In this document: piece after piece, positions 45,453-54,388 of the stretch
Layout: each line of letters opens with the position of its first letter
Position numbering within the stretch: the first letter of the stretch is position 1
Assembly: GCA_017471045.1 (NCBI GenBank)
Contig: JAFUWZ010000011.1
Coordinates: 159,282 to 223,281, forward strand
DNA: 64,000 nucleotides
Direction: 5' to 3'
From: Bacteroidales bacterium
GTDB lineage: Bacteria > Bacteroidota > Bacteroidia > Bacteroidales > UBA932
Notes under the pieces: generated by a model
Told to the model about the DNA's origin: nothing
The model's database searches: none
What the model saw: only the letters and a program-made list of their open reading frames with translations
Translations under genes and position numbers: made by a program

Positions 45453-46739
45453 CTATTCAGCAGCCTTGACTTTGGAGCCCGCAACGGCGAAGAAGAGGAT
45501 GAACGCCAGACCGACGACCAGGACCCAGTAGCTGGGGAGATAACCGATCTTGTCGGCGAAGGCATTCTGGATCAGCGGAAGGATACCGCCACCGACGACC
45601 ATCGCCATGAAAATACCGGAAGCCTGGTTGGTGGAAGCGCCCAGACCCTCGACGGCCAGGTCGAAGATGGTGCCCCACATCACGGAGGTGCAGAGACCGC
45701 AGAGGACCAGCAGGATAGCGGAAACCGGAAGGTTGACCGCACCCTGGGCCGCCTTGAACTTCATCGGGACAGCGGCGGAGTTGGGCAGGAAAATCGCAAT
45801 CAGGATCAACACGATCGCCACGGCGGAAACGCAGGTCAACTGGGTACGGGAAGACACCTTGCCGCTGATGACGCTGGAGACCAGGCGGCCTACCAGCATC
45901 AACAGCCAGTAGAAACCGGCGACGACACCGCCGATCTTGGCCGCTACGCTCGGATCCAGGCCGGCGCCGTTGGTGGAGTCGGACAGGAAGAAATTCAACG
46001 TGCCGGGAATGCCGACCTCAACGCCGACATACAGGAAGATGGCGATGATGCCATAGATGAAATGACGGTACTTGAACGGACTGACAGCATGGTCGCTGGT
46101 CTTGACCGCCTCGGGATCCTCGATCGGAATGAAGCAGAGGATGACGAAAGCCAGGGCGAAAACACCCATCGCCAGGAAAAGAACGGGGTTGACATCCGTG
46201 ATCACGGAATTCTTGGTCAGCACACCGATCATCGCACCGACGAGCATCGGGGTGAGGGTACCCATCAGGGAGTTGAAGGAACCGCCGATCTGGATGTACT
46301 GGTTGGAACGCTTGCCCCCCAGGAGTTTCAGCATCGGGTTGACAACGGTATTGAGCATGCAGACGGAAAAACCGGCAATGAACGCGCCCAGCAGATAGAC
46401 GAAGAAATTGGCCGGCAGGCCGGCCAGCGTGGAGTGCGTGAACACGACACCGGACAGGAACTGCACGAAGACGCCCAGGAATCCCACCGCGATGGCGATA
46501 AGCGCCGTTTTCTTGTAGCCGTAACGGGTCAGCATCTTTCCGGCCGGAACGCCCATGATGGCATAGGCCAGGAAGTTCATCATGTTACCCATCATACCCA
46601 GGGCATTGGAGCCCTCGATACCCGGCTGCATCTTCCAGATATTGCCGATCGGAGCAGCAAGATTCGTCACGAACGAGATCATCCCGAAGAGGAAGATCAT
46701 CGTAATGACGGCGACGATGTTGTTGTTTTTCTTTTCCAT
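45453..46739 (-). CDS. MFS sugar transporter (FucP/NanT-like group)
   Basis: A 428-residue transporter with 12 hydrophobic segments. IVAVITMIFLFGMISFVTNL starts TM1, and GVPAGKMLTRYGYKKTALIA carries the loop 2-3 motif; NPMLKLLGGKRSNQYIQIGG and the sugar-porter pattern place it near the FucP/galactose-glucose symporters of Bacteroidales. It should import a hexose with protons. Operon with the ROK kinase downstream and FKBP after it. No exact TAnnTTTG promoter was found above it. Confidence 0.86.
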   Translation of the reverse strand: MEKKNNNIVAVITMIFLFGMISFVTNLAAPIGNIWKMQPGIEGSNALGMMGNMMNFLAYAIMGVPAGKMLTRYGYKKTALIAIAVGFLGVFVQFLSGVVFTHSTLAGLPANFFVYLLGAFIAGFSVCMLNTVVNPMLKLLGGKRSNQYIQIGGSFNSLMGTLTPMLVGAMIGVLTKNSVITDVNPVLFLAMGVFALAFVILCFIPIEDPEAVKTSDHAVSPFKYRHFIYGIIAIFLYVGVEVGIPGTLNFFLSDSTNGAGLDPSVAAKIGGVVAGFYWLLMLVGRLVSSVISGKVSSRTQLTCVSAVAIVLILIAIFLPNSAAVPMKFKAAQGAVNLPVSAILLVLCGLCTSVMWGTIFDLAVEGLGASTNQASGIFMAMVVGGGILPLIQNAFADKIGYLPSYWVLVVGLAFILFFAVAGSKVKAAE

Positions 46740-46976
46740 ACTGTTTTTATTTGGTTATTATACACATTCCAAAAAAGTCTTGCTAATATACAAAAAATAT
46801 ATGATTCTGATACCGTTCCGGTCTATAAACAAGAAGGATGCCTTTTCACAAAGACATCCTCCGCATATAAAACGAACTTAACAACTGAACACGATTGATA
46901 ATTTCAATGTTCGAAAGCAAATTTACGAAAACATTTTATGATTTCCAACTATTTTCGTTTCATTTCTCAATAATTC
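46740..46976. other. AT-rich intergenic region between the AraC and MFS genes
   Basis: A 237-bp space, markedly more AT-rich than the genes. It holds the stem-loop at 46835-46860 and should hold the operator of the sugar-uptake operon. No tRNA, small ORF with support or exact TAnnTTTG promoter was seen on the minus strand. Confidence 0.4.
46835..46860 (-). terminator. stem-loop after the AraC gene
   Basis: AGGATG (46835-46840) and CATCCT (46855-46860) pair, with an inner CTTT/AAAG pair and a 4-nt TCAC loop. On the minus strand TTCTTGTTTAT follows, so it could end the AraC transcript before the MFS gene. Confidence 0.5.
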
Positions 46977-47873
46977 TTACGATTTCCGATATTCACTGGG
47001 AATCATGCCGGTATGAAGTTTGAAAAATTTGTAGAAAGAGGACTGGTCCGGGAATTTCATCTTGAAGACGATCTCCTTGATCGCCATGTTGGAATATTTC
47101 AGCATATTTTTGGCCTCCAGGACCAGGAAGGAATCGATCCATTCCGGTGCAGAACGGCCCGTGACTTCCCGCACCAGCTTGGAAAGGTACTTCGGCGTAA
47201 TGCCGAGCTCCTTGGCATAGAAAGCCAGGTAGTGTTCGGTCATGTGATGCTCTGTCACGAGACGGATGAAGTCATCAACCAGCCCTTGCGTACGGGGAGA
47301 ATGGAGCGTGGCTCCGGCGGGGATCGCTTCGACACGGGACTTCCAAAAAGAGCGGAGGAAAAACATCAGAGAGGATACATAGGAAAGCAGCAGTTCCTTC
47401 CGCTCGAGCGTATCCGAGCCCATCAGACGCAGCAGCAGTTCATTGTACAGTACCGCCGTCTGGAAATCATAGTCCTCCAGCGTCATGCAGGGATCGCGAT
47501 GGACCGAAACGGATGTCTTGTAGTACTGCATGCAGTTCGGAGACATCTCCTGCGCCATGTTCTCGGAAATCGCCGCCAGATAGAAACGTGCGCCCGGGGA
47601 CTGCTGGATTTGGATGATGTTGCCCGGCTCGCAGAAGAAAACCATGTTCCGCCGGATCTCATGCACCTTCAGATTGAGATGGACGGAAAGTTCTCCTTCC
47701 TGACATATGATGGATAGGAAGCCGTTGAAGCGGCATGGAAAATAAAAAACACTGGAAAGCTCTTCATGTTCTTGCTGGGCCAGGACAAAATCCGCTGCGG
47801 GATTGTCGGACTTGAACGCCGGAAACATCCGGGCCAGATCAGCCACAGATATCTCGTTCACGACTTGATTCAT
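46977..47873 (-). CDS. AraC family transcriptional regulator
   Basis: A 298-residue regulator. The N-terminal 170 residues are a beta-rich sensing domain (VFYFPCRFNGFLSIICQEGE, ENMAQEMSPNCMQYYKTSVS). The C-terminal AraC HTH runs about 195-297: AFYAKELGITPKYLSKLVRE is the first helix-turn-helix and AIKEIVFKMKFPDQSSFYKF the second, ending in FKLHTGMIPSEYRK. It precedes the MFS-ROK-FKBP genes on the same strand and is the natural candidate to control them. TATTTTTA at 47909-47902 is a near-match -7 box. Confidence 0.9.
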   Translation of the reverse strand: MNQVVNEISVADLARMFPAFKSDNPAADFVLAQQEHEELSSVFYFPCRFNGFLSIICQEGELSVHLNLKVHEIRRNMVFFCEPGNIIQIQQSPGARFYLAAISENMAQEMSPNCMQYYKTSVSVHRDPCMTLEDYDFQTAVLYNELLLRLMGSDTLERKELLLSYVSSLMFFLRSFWKSRVEAIPAGATLHSPRTQGLVDDFIRLVTEHHMTEHYLAFYAKELGITPKYLSKLVREVTGRSAPEWIDSFLVLEAKNMLKYSNMAIKEIVFKMKFPDQSSFYKFFKLHTGMIPSEYRKS

Positions 47874-48018
47874 AGTTCCTGTCGGTTATTAATTACGCTT
47901 CTAAAAATATTTACTAAAACTTTTCTAATTTCCTTTCTTTTTTCTTTTTTTCCAAAATTCTCATCCGAGATTGGCCTTAAATTAAAAAATGAGTATATTC
48001 TGTGGAAATAACTCCAAC

Positions 48019-48049
48019 AAAAAAAAGCCCGAGCCGTATCGGCCCGGGC
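48019..48049 (-). terminator. intrinsic terminator of the acyl-CoA ligase operon
   Basis: On the minus strand GCCCGGGCCG-ATA-CGGCTCGGGC (48049-48027; two mismatched pairs) folds into a GC-rich stem followed by eight T (48026-48019). It lies 22 bp after the stop of the acyl-CoA ligase gene, exactly where the dNK-ligase transcript should end. Confidence 0.88.
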
Positions 48050-48071
48050 ACCCCTGTAAGGATCCCTGTCC

Positions 48072-49994
48072 CTATAAAGAGGCCAGGTTCTTTTCGTTCA
48101 GCAGATTCTTGCCTTCCGCCGTATAGGCGTAGGCCATCCGGTCGGCGTAATGCTCCTCAACCTTGCCCCGGACGATCTTCATCGTCGAATTCATCATCCG
48201 GTTGGCGATCGTGAAGGGCTCGTCGCAAATCACGACCGCAGCCGGCAGCCAGCGCTCCGGGAACAGACCCTCGTGGGCGCCCCCCTTGCGGTAACTGTCG
48301 ATCTCGGATTGGATCTTTTTCAACATGGCCACCTTGCCGTCCCGGGAAGCGGGATCAAGGCCCTGTCCCTTGGCATAGTCGGCAAGCGCCTCCTTCTCGG
48401 GCACGATCATCACGATCGTGTAGGGGCTTTGGTTGTTGTGCAGGACGACCTGCGAGACATATTTCGACACCTCCGGCAGGCTGTCCTCGAAACCTTCGGG
48501 CGAATACTTCTCGCCGTCGGACGAAATCAGGAGGGACTTGAAGCGGCCCACCACATAAAGGAAATCCGTGTCCCAAGGGCAGATGTAGCCCATGTCGCCG
48601 GTGTGGAGCCATCCGTCGATGACGGTATCTTCGGTCGCCTTGGGGTTCTTCCAGTAACCGGCCATCACGTTCTCGCCGCGGATGACGATCTCTCCTTTCT
48701 GGCCGACCGGGACTTCGTTGCCCTGCTCGTCGCAGATCTTGCAGTCCATCGGCTTGACGATGCGGCCCGAGGACCCGAAGATGGCGTGACCCGCCGAATT
48801 AGCGCAGATGATCGGCGTCGCCTCGGTCAGGCCGTAGCCCTGGAACATCGGCATCCCGACGGCGCAGAAAAAGCGCTGCAGTTCGATGTCCAGCAGGGCG
48901 CCGCCGCCCACGAAGAACTTCATCCGGCCGCCGAAGCTCTCGCGCACGTTCTTGAAGATCAGCTTGTCGAAGACCCACATCAGGGGCTTGCGCCACCAGT
49001 TGAGGAAGCCGCCGGCATTGTAATACTCCTTATTGTAGGCGATGGCGTTCTTGACCGCAAAGTTGAACAGTTTCTCGACTTTCGGGCCCTTGGCCTTGAT
49101 GCCGGCCTCGATGTTCTTCTTGAAGTTGCGCGCCAGCGCCGGGACGGAGAGCATCGCGTGGGGACGCGTCTCCCGGATGGCCACGGGCACGTTCTTGAGC
49201 GTGGCGAGTGCATTCTTCCCGATCGGGACGAATGCGATGCTGCCACCGTAGTACATCATCGTGTACATGCCCGCCACATGCGCGAAGCAGTGGTCGAGCG
49301 GCAGGATGATCAGCAGGACATCGTTCTCGTCAAGCGAAATGACGGAGCTGCCCTGGGCCACATTGGCCGTGTAGTTGCGGTGCGTCAGCAGGATGCCCTT
49401 GGGATCCGCCGTCGTACCGGACGTGTAAGAGATGTTGGCATAATCGTCGGGGCCAACCGAGGAATAGCGCTCCTCGAAGTCCTTGCGGTGGGTCTGCAGG
49501 AAGCCGTCGCCCATCTTCTGGATGTCCGACATCCGGATCTCGCCCTCCTGCAGGCCGTCCACGTAGAAGGCCGTGTCGTCGAAGACGATGACCCGCTTGA
49601 CGGCCGGGCATTCGCCGATGATGGCGCGGATCTTGGGGAGCTGGTTGGCGGAAACGAGGATCCACTGGCTCTCGGAATGATGGATGCGGAAGAGCAGGTC
49701 CTTGCCGTCGCCGAGGTTGACGGAGAGCGGCACGTCAGTCGCACCGGCATACATGGCGCCGAGCTCTGCGAGCACCCACATGGCGCGGCTCTCGGAGAGA
49801 AGGGCGATCTTGTCGCCTTTCTCCACGCCCAGGGCCATCAGGCCGGCACCGATGCGGTAGGCCTCCTGACGGGTCTGCTCCTGGGTGATTTCTTTCCAGG
49901 CGCCATCGACCTTCTCGCGGAGAAAGACGTTATTCGCAAACTGTCGGGAATACTTCTCGACAAAGTCGATGATCGTAGGTCTGTTATTGTCCAT
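48072..49994 (-). CDS. long-chain acyl-CoA ligase (AMP-binding)
   Basis: A 640-residue adenylate-forming enzyme making fatty acyl-CoA. ATG 49994 (MDNNRPTIIDFVEKYSRQ) is the start; the open frame above it overlaps the kinase. The AMP motif is ISYTSGTTADPKGILLTH, followed by GYGLTEATPIICAN, GWLHTGDMGYI and KMKIVRGKV-like end; the bacterial/plant LACS pattern with the GGRMKFFVGGGALLD step is present. Its first 11 bp overlap the end of the deoxynucleoside kinase gene above, so the two are translationally coupled. Ends at a strong terminator. Confidence 0.92.
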   Translation of the reverse strand: MDNNRPTIIDFVEKYSRQFANNVFLREKVDGAWKEITQEQTRQEAYRIGAGLMALGVEKGDKIALLSESRAMWVLAELGAMYAGATDVPLSVNLGDGKDLLFRIHHSESQWILVSANQLPKIRAIIGECPAVKRVIVFDDTAFYVDGLQEGEIRMSDIQKMGDGFLQTHRKDFEERYSSVGPDDYANISYTSGTTADPKGILLTHRNYTANVAQGSSVISLDENDVLLIILPLDHCFAHVAGMYTMMYYGGSIAFVPIGKNALATLKNVPVAIRETRPHAMLSVPALARNFKKNIEAGIKAKGPKVEKLFNFAVKNAIAYNKEYYNAGGFLNWWRKPLMWVFDKLIFKNVRESFGGRMKFFVGGGALLDIELQRFFCAVGMPMFQGYGLTEATPIICANSAGHAIFGSSGRIVKPMDCKICDEQGNEVPVGQKGEIVIRGENVMAGYWKNPKATEDTVIDGWLHTGDMGYICPWDTDFLYVVGRFKSLLISSDGEKYSPEGFEDSLPEVSKYVSQVVLHNNQSPYTIVMIVPEKEALADYAKGQGLDPASRDGKVAMLKKIQSEIDSYRKGGAHEGLFPERWLPAAVVICDEPFTIANRMMNSTMKIVRGKVEEHYADRMAYAYTAEGKNLLNEKNLASL

Positions 49995-50622
49995 AGATAT
50001 CTTTGTTAGGTGAAAATAGTCCATACATCTGCGCGTCGATCATGTCCGTGACCTTGGCGAAGTCTTCCGGATTGTTGCCGAACTTGATGTGGTCGGCGTC
50101 GATGATCAGCAGGTTGCCGGTGTAATCCTTGATCCATGCCTCATAGCGCTCATTCAAGCCGGTGATATAGTCGATCCGGATGCTCTTCTCGTACTCGCGG
50201 CCCCGCTTCTGGATCTGGGAGATCAGGTTGGGGATCGACGAGCGCAGATAGATCAGCAGGTCGGGCGGGCTGACCAGCGACATCATCAGGTCGAAGAGGT
50301 CGGTGTAGTTCTCGAAATCCCGGGAAGACATCAGGCCCATCGCATGGAGGTTGGGCGCGAAGATGCGCGCGTCCTCGAAGATGGTCCGGTCCTGGATGAT
50401 GACGTCGTCGCAACGGGAGATCTCTACGACATCCTTGAAGCGCTTGTTGAGGAAATAGACCTGGAGGTTGAACGACCAGCGCTCCATATCCTCATAGAAA
50501 TCAGACAGGTAGGGATTGAAATCCACGGACTCATACTTCGGAGTCCACCCATAATGGGCGGCGAGCATCTTGGTCAGCGTCGTCTTTCCGCTTCCGATGT
50601 TACCGGCAATCGCAACGTGCAT
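49984..50622 (-). CDS. deoxynucleoside kinase (first of a tandem pair)
   Basis: A 212-residue kinase of the dCK/dGK family phosphorylating deoxynucleosides for dNTP salvage. P-loop GNIGSGKTT at 8-16, FNLQVYFLNKRFKDVVEISR, the DRTIFEDA (ERS-like DRT) motif and SQIQKRGREYEKSIR lid with arginines are seen. It is closely related to the kinase just upstream (50659-51273), with the same layout, suggesting a duplication; in Lactobacillus such a pair makes a dAK/dGK heterodimer. Promoter at 50645-50676. Confidence 0.9.
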   Translation of the reverse strand: MHVAIAGNIGSGKTTLTKMLAAHYGWTPKYESVDFNPYLSDFYEDMERWSFNLQVYFLNKRFKDVVEISRCDDVIIQDRTIFEDARIFAPNLHAMGLMSSRDFENYTDLFDLMMSLVSPPDLLIYLRSSIPNLISQIQKRGREYEKSIRIDYITGLNERYEAWIKDYTGNLLIIDADHIKFGNNPEDFAKVTDMIDAQMYGLFSPNKDIYGQ

Positions 50623-50644
50623 AGGACAGTGTATTAAAAGTTTT

Positions 50645-50676
50645 CAAATGTACCCATTTTACTCGAAAAGGCCAAA
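50645..50676 (-). promoter_or_regulatory. promoter of the first deoxynucleoside kinase gene
   Basis: On the minus strand TTTG at 50676-50673, 20 nt, then TACATTTG at 50652-50645, exact consensus, 22 nt before ATG 50622. The -33 half lies inside the end of the second kinase, so the downstream copy can be expressed separately. Confidence 0.72.
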
Positions 50677-51273
50677 CAGGCGGGCGTCGATCCGGTCCGT
50701 CACGGACTCGAAGTCCTCCGGACGGTTCTGGAAGTCCATCCCGTCCACGTCAAGGACCAGCAGCGGTCCCTTGTAGGAGGCGATCCAGGACTCGTAGCGT
50801 TCGTTCAGTCCCGACAGGTACTCCAGGCTGATGCCCTGCTCGTACTCGCGGCCCCGCTTCTGGATCTGGGAGACCAGATGCGGCACCGAGGATCGCAGGT
50901 AGATCAGCAGGTCCGGCAGTTTGACCATCGACATCATCAGCTCGAACAGCTGCATGTAGGTATCGAAATCCCGCTCGGAAAGGTTGCCCAGGGCCTTGTT
51001 GTTGGCCACGAAGATGTACACGCCCTCCAGGATGGTCCGGTCCTGGATGATGACCTCCTCCGACTTGGAGATCTCCAGCAGGTCCTTGAAACGCTGGGCC
51101 AGGAAATAGGTCTCCAGGTTGTAGGACCACCGGGAGATATCCTTGTAGTAGTCCTCCAGGTAGGGATTGTAGGTGACGGACTCGAACTGGGGCGTCCAGC
51201 CGTAATGCTCTGCGAGCATCCGGGTCAGCGTCGTCTTGCCGCTGCCGATATTGCCTGCTACTCCTATATGCAT
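50659..51273 (-). CDS. deoxynucleoside kinase (second of a tandem pair)
   Basis: A 204-residue paralogue of the neighbouring kinase. MHIGVAGNIGSGKTTLTRML holds the P-loop, YNLETYFLAQRFKDLLEISK and DRTILEGVYIF follow, and SQIQKRGREYEQGISLEYL is the lid. Differences at the substrate region (EGVYIFVANN against EDARIFAPNL) suggest different nucleoside preference. TAAATTTG at 51310-51303 is its -7 box, facing the box for the next gene. Confidence 0.9.
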   Translation of the reverse strand: MHIGVAGNIGSGKTTLTRMLAEHYGWTPQFESVTYNPYLEDYYKDISRWSYNLETYFLAQRFKDLLEISKSEEVIIQDRTILEGVYIFVANNKALGNLSERDFDTYMQLFELMMSMVKLPDLLIYLRSSVPHLVSQIQKRGREYEQGISLEYLSGLNERYESWIASYKGPLLVLDVDGMDFQNRPEDFESVTDRIDARLFGLFE

Positions 51274-51302
51274 TGGGGCGCGTAATTATCAGTGATGTCC
51301 TA

Positions 51303-51310
51303 CAAATTTA
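51303..51310 (-). promoter_or_regulatory. -7 element of the second kinase gene
   Basis: TAAATTTG on the minus strand at 51310-51303, 29 nt before ATG 51273, back to back with the plus-strand box at 51323-51330. Confidence 0.5.
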
Positions 51311-51322
51311 GCAAAGCTTTTT

Positions 51323-51330
51323 TATTTTTG
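51323..51330 (+). promoter_or_regulatory. -7 element of the glyoxalase-II-like gene
   Basis: TATTTTTG at 51323-51330 matches TAnnTTTG and lies 21 nt before ATG 51352. No clear TTTG at the -33 position. Confidence 0.5.
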
Positions 51331-51351
51331 CAGAAGAAAAGAACGCTGCCG

Positions 51352-52044
51352 ATGATCAAGATCAGACAATTTGCCTGCAACCCCTACGGGGAACGCGCCT
51401 ATGTCGTCGCCGACGAAGCCGGGGCGGGAGCCGTCATCGATCCCGGATTCCTGGGGGACGCGGAAACCGCCGCACTGGACGGATGCCTCTCGAAGGAGGG
51501 GATCCGGCTGCAGGTCATCCTGCTGACCCACGCCCATTTCGACCACATCTACGGCGTCGCCCACTGCGTGGAGACCTACGGCGTCCCGGTCTTTCTCCAC
51601 CCGGACGAAGCTGTCATCCTGCGGGACGCCGCCCTGCTGGCCGCGGACGGCGGCATGCCGGTCCCCGACACGGACTGGCCCTGGAAAGAGGCGCACGAGG
51701 GAGATACCCTCCGGATCGGGGACCTTACGCTGCAAGTCATCGAGACGCCCGGCCACTCTCCCGGCAGCGTAAGCTATTACGCCGCGCAGGAGGGCGTCCT
51801 GTTCAGCGGGGACACCCTCTTTGCCGGGACCATCGGCAACACCCAGCTGCGCTGGGGCGATTACGACAAGGAGATCGTTTCCATCATGGACAAACTGATG
51901 GGACTGGACGGCGCCGTGCGGGTCTTCCCCGGCCACGGCGGGCCCACGACCATCGGCGACGAACGCACGCACAATCCCTTCCTCCAACCGTTCAACGGGA
52001 AAGACCCCGAGACCGGGTGGGTGGACGGCATCGAAACCCGCTGA
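51352..52044 (+). CDS. glyoxalase-II-like metallo-hydrolase
   Basis: A 230-residue MBL-fold enzyme; ATG 51352 is preferred over an upstream ATG at 51292. THAHFDHIYG is the HxHxDH motif, ETPGHSPGSVSYY, FSGDTLFAGTIG and FPGHGGPTTIGDERTHNPF complete the metal site in the glyoxalase II / GloB pattern. It probably hydrolyses a thioester. Convergent with pbpC (4 bp). Confidence 0.88.
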   Translation: MIKIRQFACNPYGERAYVVADEAGAGAVIDPGFLGDAETAALDGCLSKEGIRLQVILLTHAHFDHIYGVAHCVETYGVPVFLHPDEAVILRDAALLAADGGMPVPDTDWPWKEAHEGDTLRIGDLTLQVIETPGHSPGSVSYYAAQEGVLFSGDTLFAGTIGNTQLRWGDYDKEIVSIMDKLMGLDGAVRVFPGHGGPTTIGDERTHNPFLQPFNGKDPETGWVDGIETR

Positions 52045-52048
52045 AAAG

Positions 52049-54358
52049 CTATTCGGCGCGGAACGTGACGCTGCGCCGGACCCCGTCCCCGTCCACCAGG
52101 GTCAGGCGGTGGGGCCCCGGCTCCGGAGACACGAGCATCTCATGCTCCCCGCGCGTCTGCCCCAGATAAGTCTCATCCAGATGCCAGTACAGCACGGCAT
52201 CCGGATCGGAATGGGCCGCCTTCATCACGGCGCCCTTCTTGCGTCCGTCCAGGCCCCGCGTCGGCACTACCGTGATGCCTGCCTGCGGGTAGATGATCCC
52301 GATGGGATTGCCCCCGCCGGCATCCGCGTCATACTGCGGATGCCTGGGAGGCAGCGGCACATAGTCCAGATGCCGGCGCATGTAGTACCATTCCTGCGCC
52401 GGCGGCAGCACGAAAAACGTATCCACTACCATCTCCGACACCGGGCAGCAGGCACTGTTGACCTGAAAGCGCCGCTCCGCGTCCAGGTGTACCCGACGGT
52501 GGTAGGGACAGGGATCGGGCCGGACCTCCAGGTCGCACGCCCAGATCGTGTCCCGCTCCGGACAGAGCGGAGAAGCCGGCAGTCCGCTGCGGCGGCAGAC
52601 CGCGACCTGCGCCATGTCGTACAACGGCATGTCGAACCAGCGCGAGGCGGGCAGCAGGGAGAAGACGTCGAACATCACCGGCGCCGCATAGGACACGCCG
52701 GTCATGCCGGCCCGCCCCTCGCCGTCGCTGTTGCCGACCCAGACCGCTACGACGTAGTCGCGCGTCACGCCCACGCTCCAGGCATCGCGGCTGCCCCAGC
52801 TCGTACCCGTCTTCCAGGCGATCTTGCGGGAAGAGCTGAAATCCAGCCATGAGGCTTCCTCCTCGGGCCGGTTGGCGGCCGACAGGGCGTCGAATGTGAG
52901 CCAGATCGCCGCCGGCGAGAGCGGGACCGCCGTCGCGGGCATGGGCTTCCGGAGCCAGTCGGAACGGTAGGCCAGTTCCCGGTAAACAGGCCGGTCGGAG
53001 AGGCGGGCCGCCAGTTCATAATAGGCCCGCGCAAGGGTTTCCAGCGAGATTTCGGCCCCGCCCAGGATCAGCGACAGCCCGTAATGGTCCGCATCCCGGT
53101 CGATGGTCCGGAAGCCCAGCTCCCGGAGCAGCGAGAGGAAACGCGCGGCTCCGTACTGCTCCAGCATCCGCACCGAAGGGACGTTGAGCGAGCGCTCGAT
53201 TACCTCGCAGGCCGGGACCGCGCCGTCGTAGGTCAAGTTGAAGTTCTTGGGTGAGAAATTGTTGTAGTTGTAGGGCGTGTCCTTGACCAGCGTCCCGGAC
53301 AGGATGGAGCCTTCCTGGAGCATCGCGGCATAGAGCAGGGGCTTGAGCGTGCTGCCGCTGGAACGCGCCGCCCGGACCATGTCCACGTCCGCCCCGCGCA
53401 GGTCCGGCGCACAGCCGCGCGTGTTGCCGTAATAGGCCCGGACCCGGCCCGTCGCCACTTCGACGACCAGGATGCCCAGGTTGTCCACCAGGTTGGTATG
53501 GTTGAGCGTGAAATGCCGGGCCGCCACGGCGTTGACCCGCCGCTGCAGATCCGCGTCCAGGGTCGAAGGGATCATCCCGTCGCCCGACGCGCGCCGCCCC
53601 CGCTCCAGCAGGTGGAAGGCCTGGTCCGGCATCGGCAGGGGCTTGTCCGGCAGGGGTTCGTCCTTGGCGAGCAGACACTCGGTCGCATCGATGATGCCTT
53701 GCGCTTCCAGCCTGTCCAGCAAGGCGTTGCGCTTGGAGAGCAGGCGTTCCCGGTTGCGTCCGGGATGGATCAGCGCCGGGGCATTGGGCAGGACGGCCAG
53801 GGTGGCATTCTCCGCCCAGGAGAGTTCTTCCGCCGGGCGGCCGAAATAGCGCCAGGCCGCCGCATCGAGCCCGACCACGTTGCCGCCGAAAGGGGCATGG
53901 GAGGCGTACAGGGCCAGGATTTCGTCCTTGGAGCAGCGCCACTCCAGGCGTGTGGCCAGGACAGCCTCGAGGATCTTCTCGGCCCAGCTGCGCGGCTTGT
54001 CGGAGCGGCTCATCCGGATCACCTGCATCGTCAGGGTGCTGGCGCCGCTGACGACGCGCCCCTGGCGCAGATTTTGCCTTACAGCCCGGCAGACCGCCAG
54101 GAGATCCACGCCGCCGTGCCGGCGGAAACGTCCGTCCTCGTAGCAGACGATGCAGCGGGCGAATTTGTCCGGCACCGTCTCCGCAGGACCGAAATACCAC
54201 TGCCCTTCCGGGGAGATGCGTGCGCCGAGCAGCTCTCCCCCCTCGCCCAGAATCGTCGCGCTGCAGGGCGACGAGAACAGGTTCCGGGGCAGACAGAAAG
54301 CATAGCCCAGGATCACGGCATAGGCGATCGTAAGCACTATTTTCGTACCTTTGCCCAT
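52049..54358 (-). CDS. pbpC: penicillin-binding protein 1C
   Basis: A 769-residue bifunctional class A PBP. One membrane segment at 9-22; GT51 glycosyltransferase with Glu74 in YEDGRFRRHGGVD and VVSGASTLTMQVIRM; transpeptidase with the serine motif SSGSTLKP, SLN, and KTGTSWGSRDAWSVG; and the C-terminal BiPBP_C domain (ITVVPTRGLDGRKKG to TLVDGDG). PbpC and an alpha-2-macroglobulin are paired in E. coli and others; here they are divergent with 30 bp between starts. TATTTTTG at 54373-54366 is the likely -7 box. Confidence 0.94.
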   Translation of the reverse strand: MGKGTKIVLTIAYAVILGYAFCLPRNLFSSPCSATILGEGGELLGARISPEGQWYFGPAETVPDKFARCIVCYEDGRFRRHGGVDLLAVCRAVRQNLRQGRVVSGASTLTMQVIRMSRSDKPRSWAEKILEAVLATRLEWRCSKDEILALYASHAPFGGNVVGLDAAAWRYFGRPAEELSWAENATLAVLPNAPALIHPGRNRERLLSKRNALLDRLEAQGIIDATECLLAKDEPLPDKPLPMPDQAFHLLERGRRASGDGMIPSTLDADLQRRVNAVAARHFTLNHTNLVDNLGILVVEVATGRVRAYYGNTRGCAPDLRGADVDMVRAARSSGSTLKPLLYAAMLQEGSILSGTLVKDTPYNYNNFSPKNFNLTYDGAVPACEVIERSLNVPSVRMLEQYGAARFLSLLRELGFRTIDRDADHYGLSLILGGAEISLETLARAYYELAARLSDRPVYRELAYRSDWLRKPMPATAVPLSPAAIWLTFDALSAANRPEEEASWLDFSSSRKIAWKTGTSWGSRDAWSVGVTRDYVVAVWVGNSDGEGRAGMTGVSYAAPVMFDVFSLLPASRWFDMPLYDMAQVAVCRRSGLPASPLCPERDTIWACDLEVRPDPCPYHRRVHLDAERRFQVNSACCPVSEMVVDTFFVLPPAQEWYYMRRHLDYVPLPPRHPQYDADAGGGNPIGIIYPQAGITVVPTRGLDGRKKGAVMKAAHSDPDAVLYWHLDETYLGQTRGEHEMLVSPEPGPHRLTLVDGDGVRRSVTFRAE
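54346..54353 (+). promoter_or_regulatory. -7 element for the alpha-2-macroglobulin gene
   Basis: TACCTTTG at 54346-54353 fits TAnnTTTG and lies 35 nt before ATG 54389, inside the first codons of pbpC on the other strand. No -33 TTTG is clear. Confidence 0.4.
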
Positions 54359-54365
54359 CGAAGGA

Positions 54366-54373
54366 CAAAAATA
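54366..54373 (-). promoter_or_regulatory. -7 element for pbpC
   Basis: TATTTTTG on the minus strand at 54373-54366 ends 7 nt before ATG 54358, leaving a leader of about 4 nt. Confidence 0.5.
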
Positions 54374-54388
54374 CTAAATTTAACGCGA

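Noticed and set aside
53498-54388. 297-codon N-terminal extension of the alpha-2-macroglobulin frame
   Set aside because: It is antisense to pbpC, and the ATG at 54389 begins a perfect lipoprotein signal.
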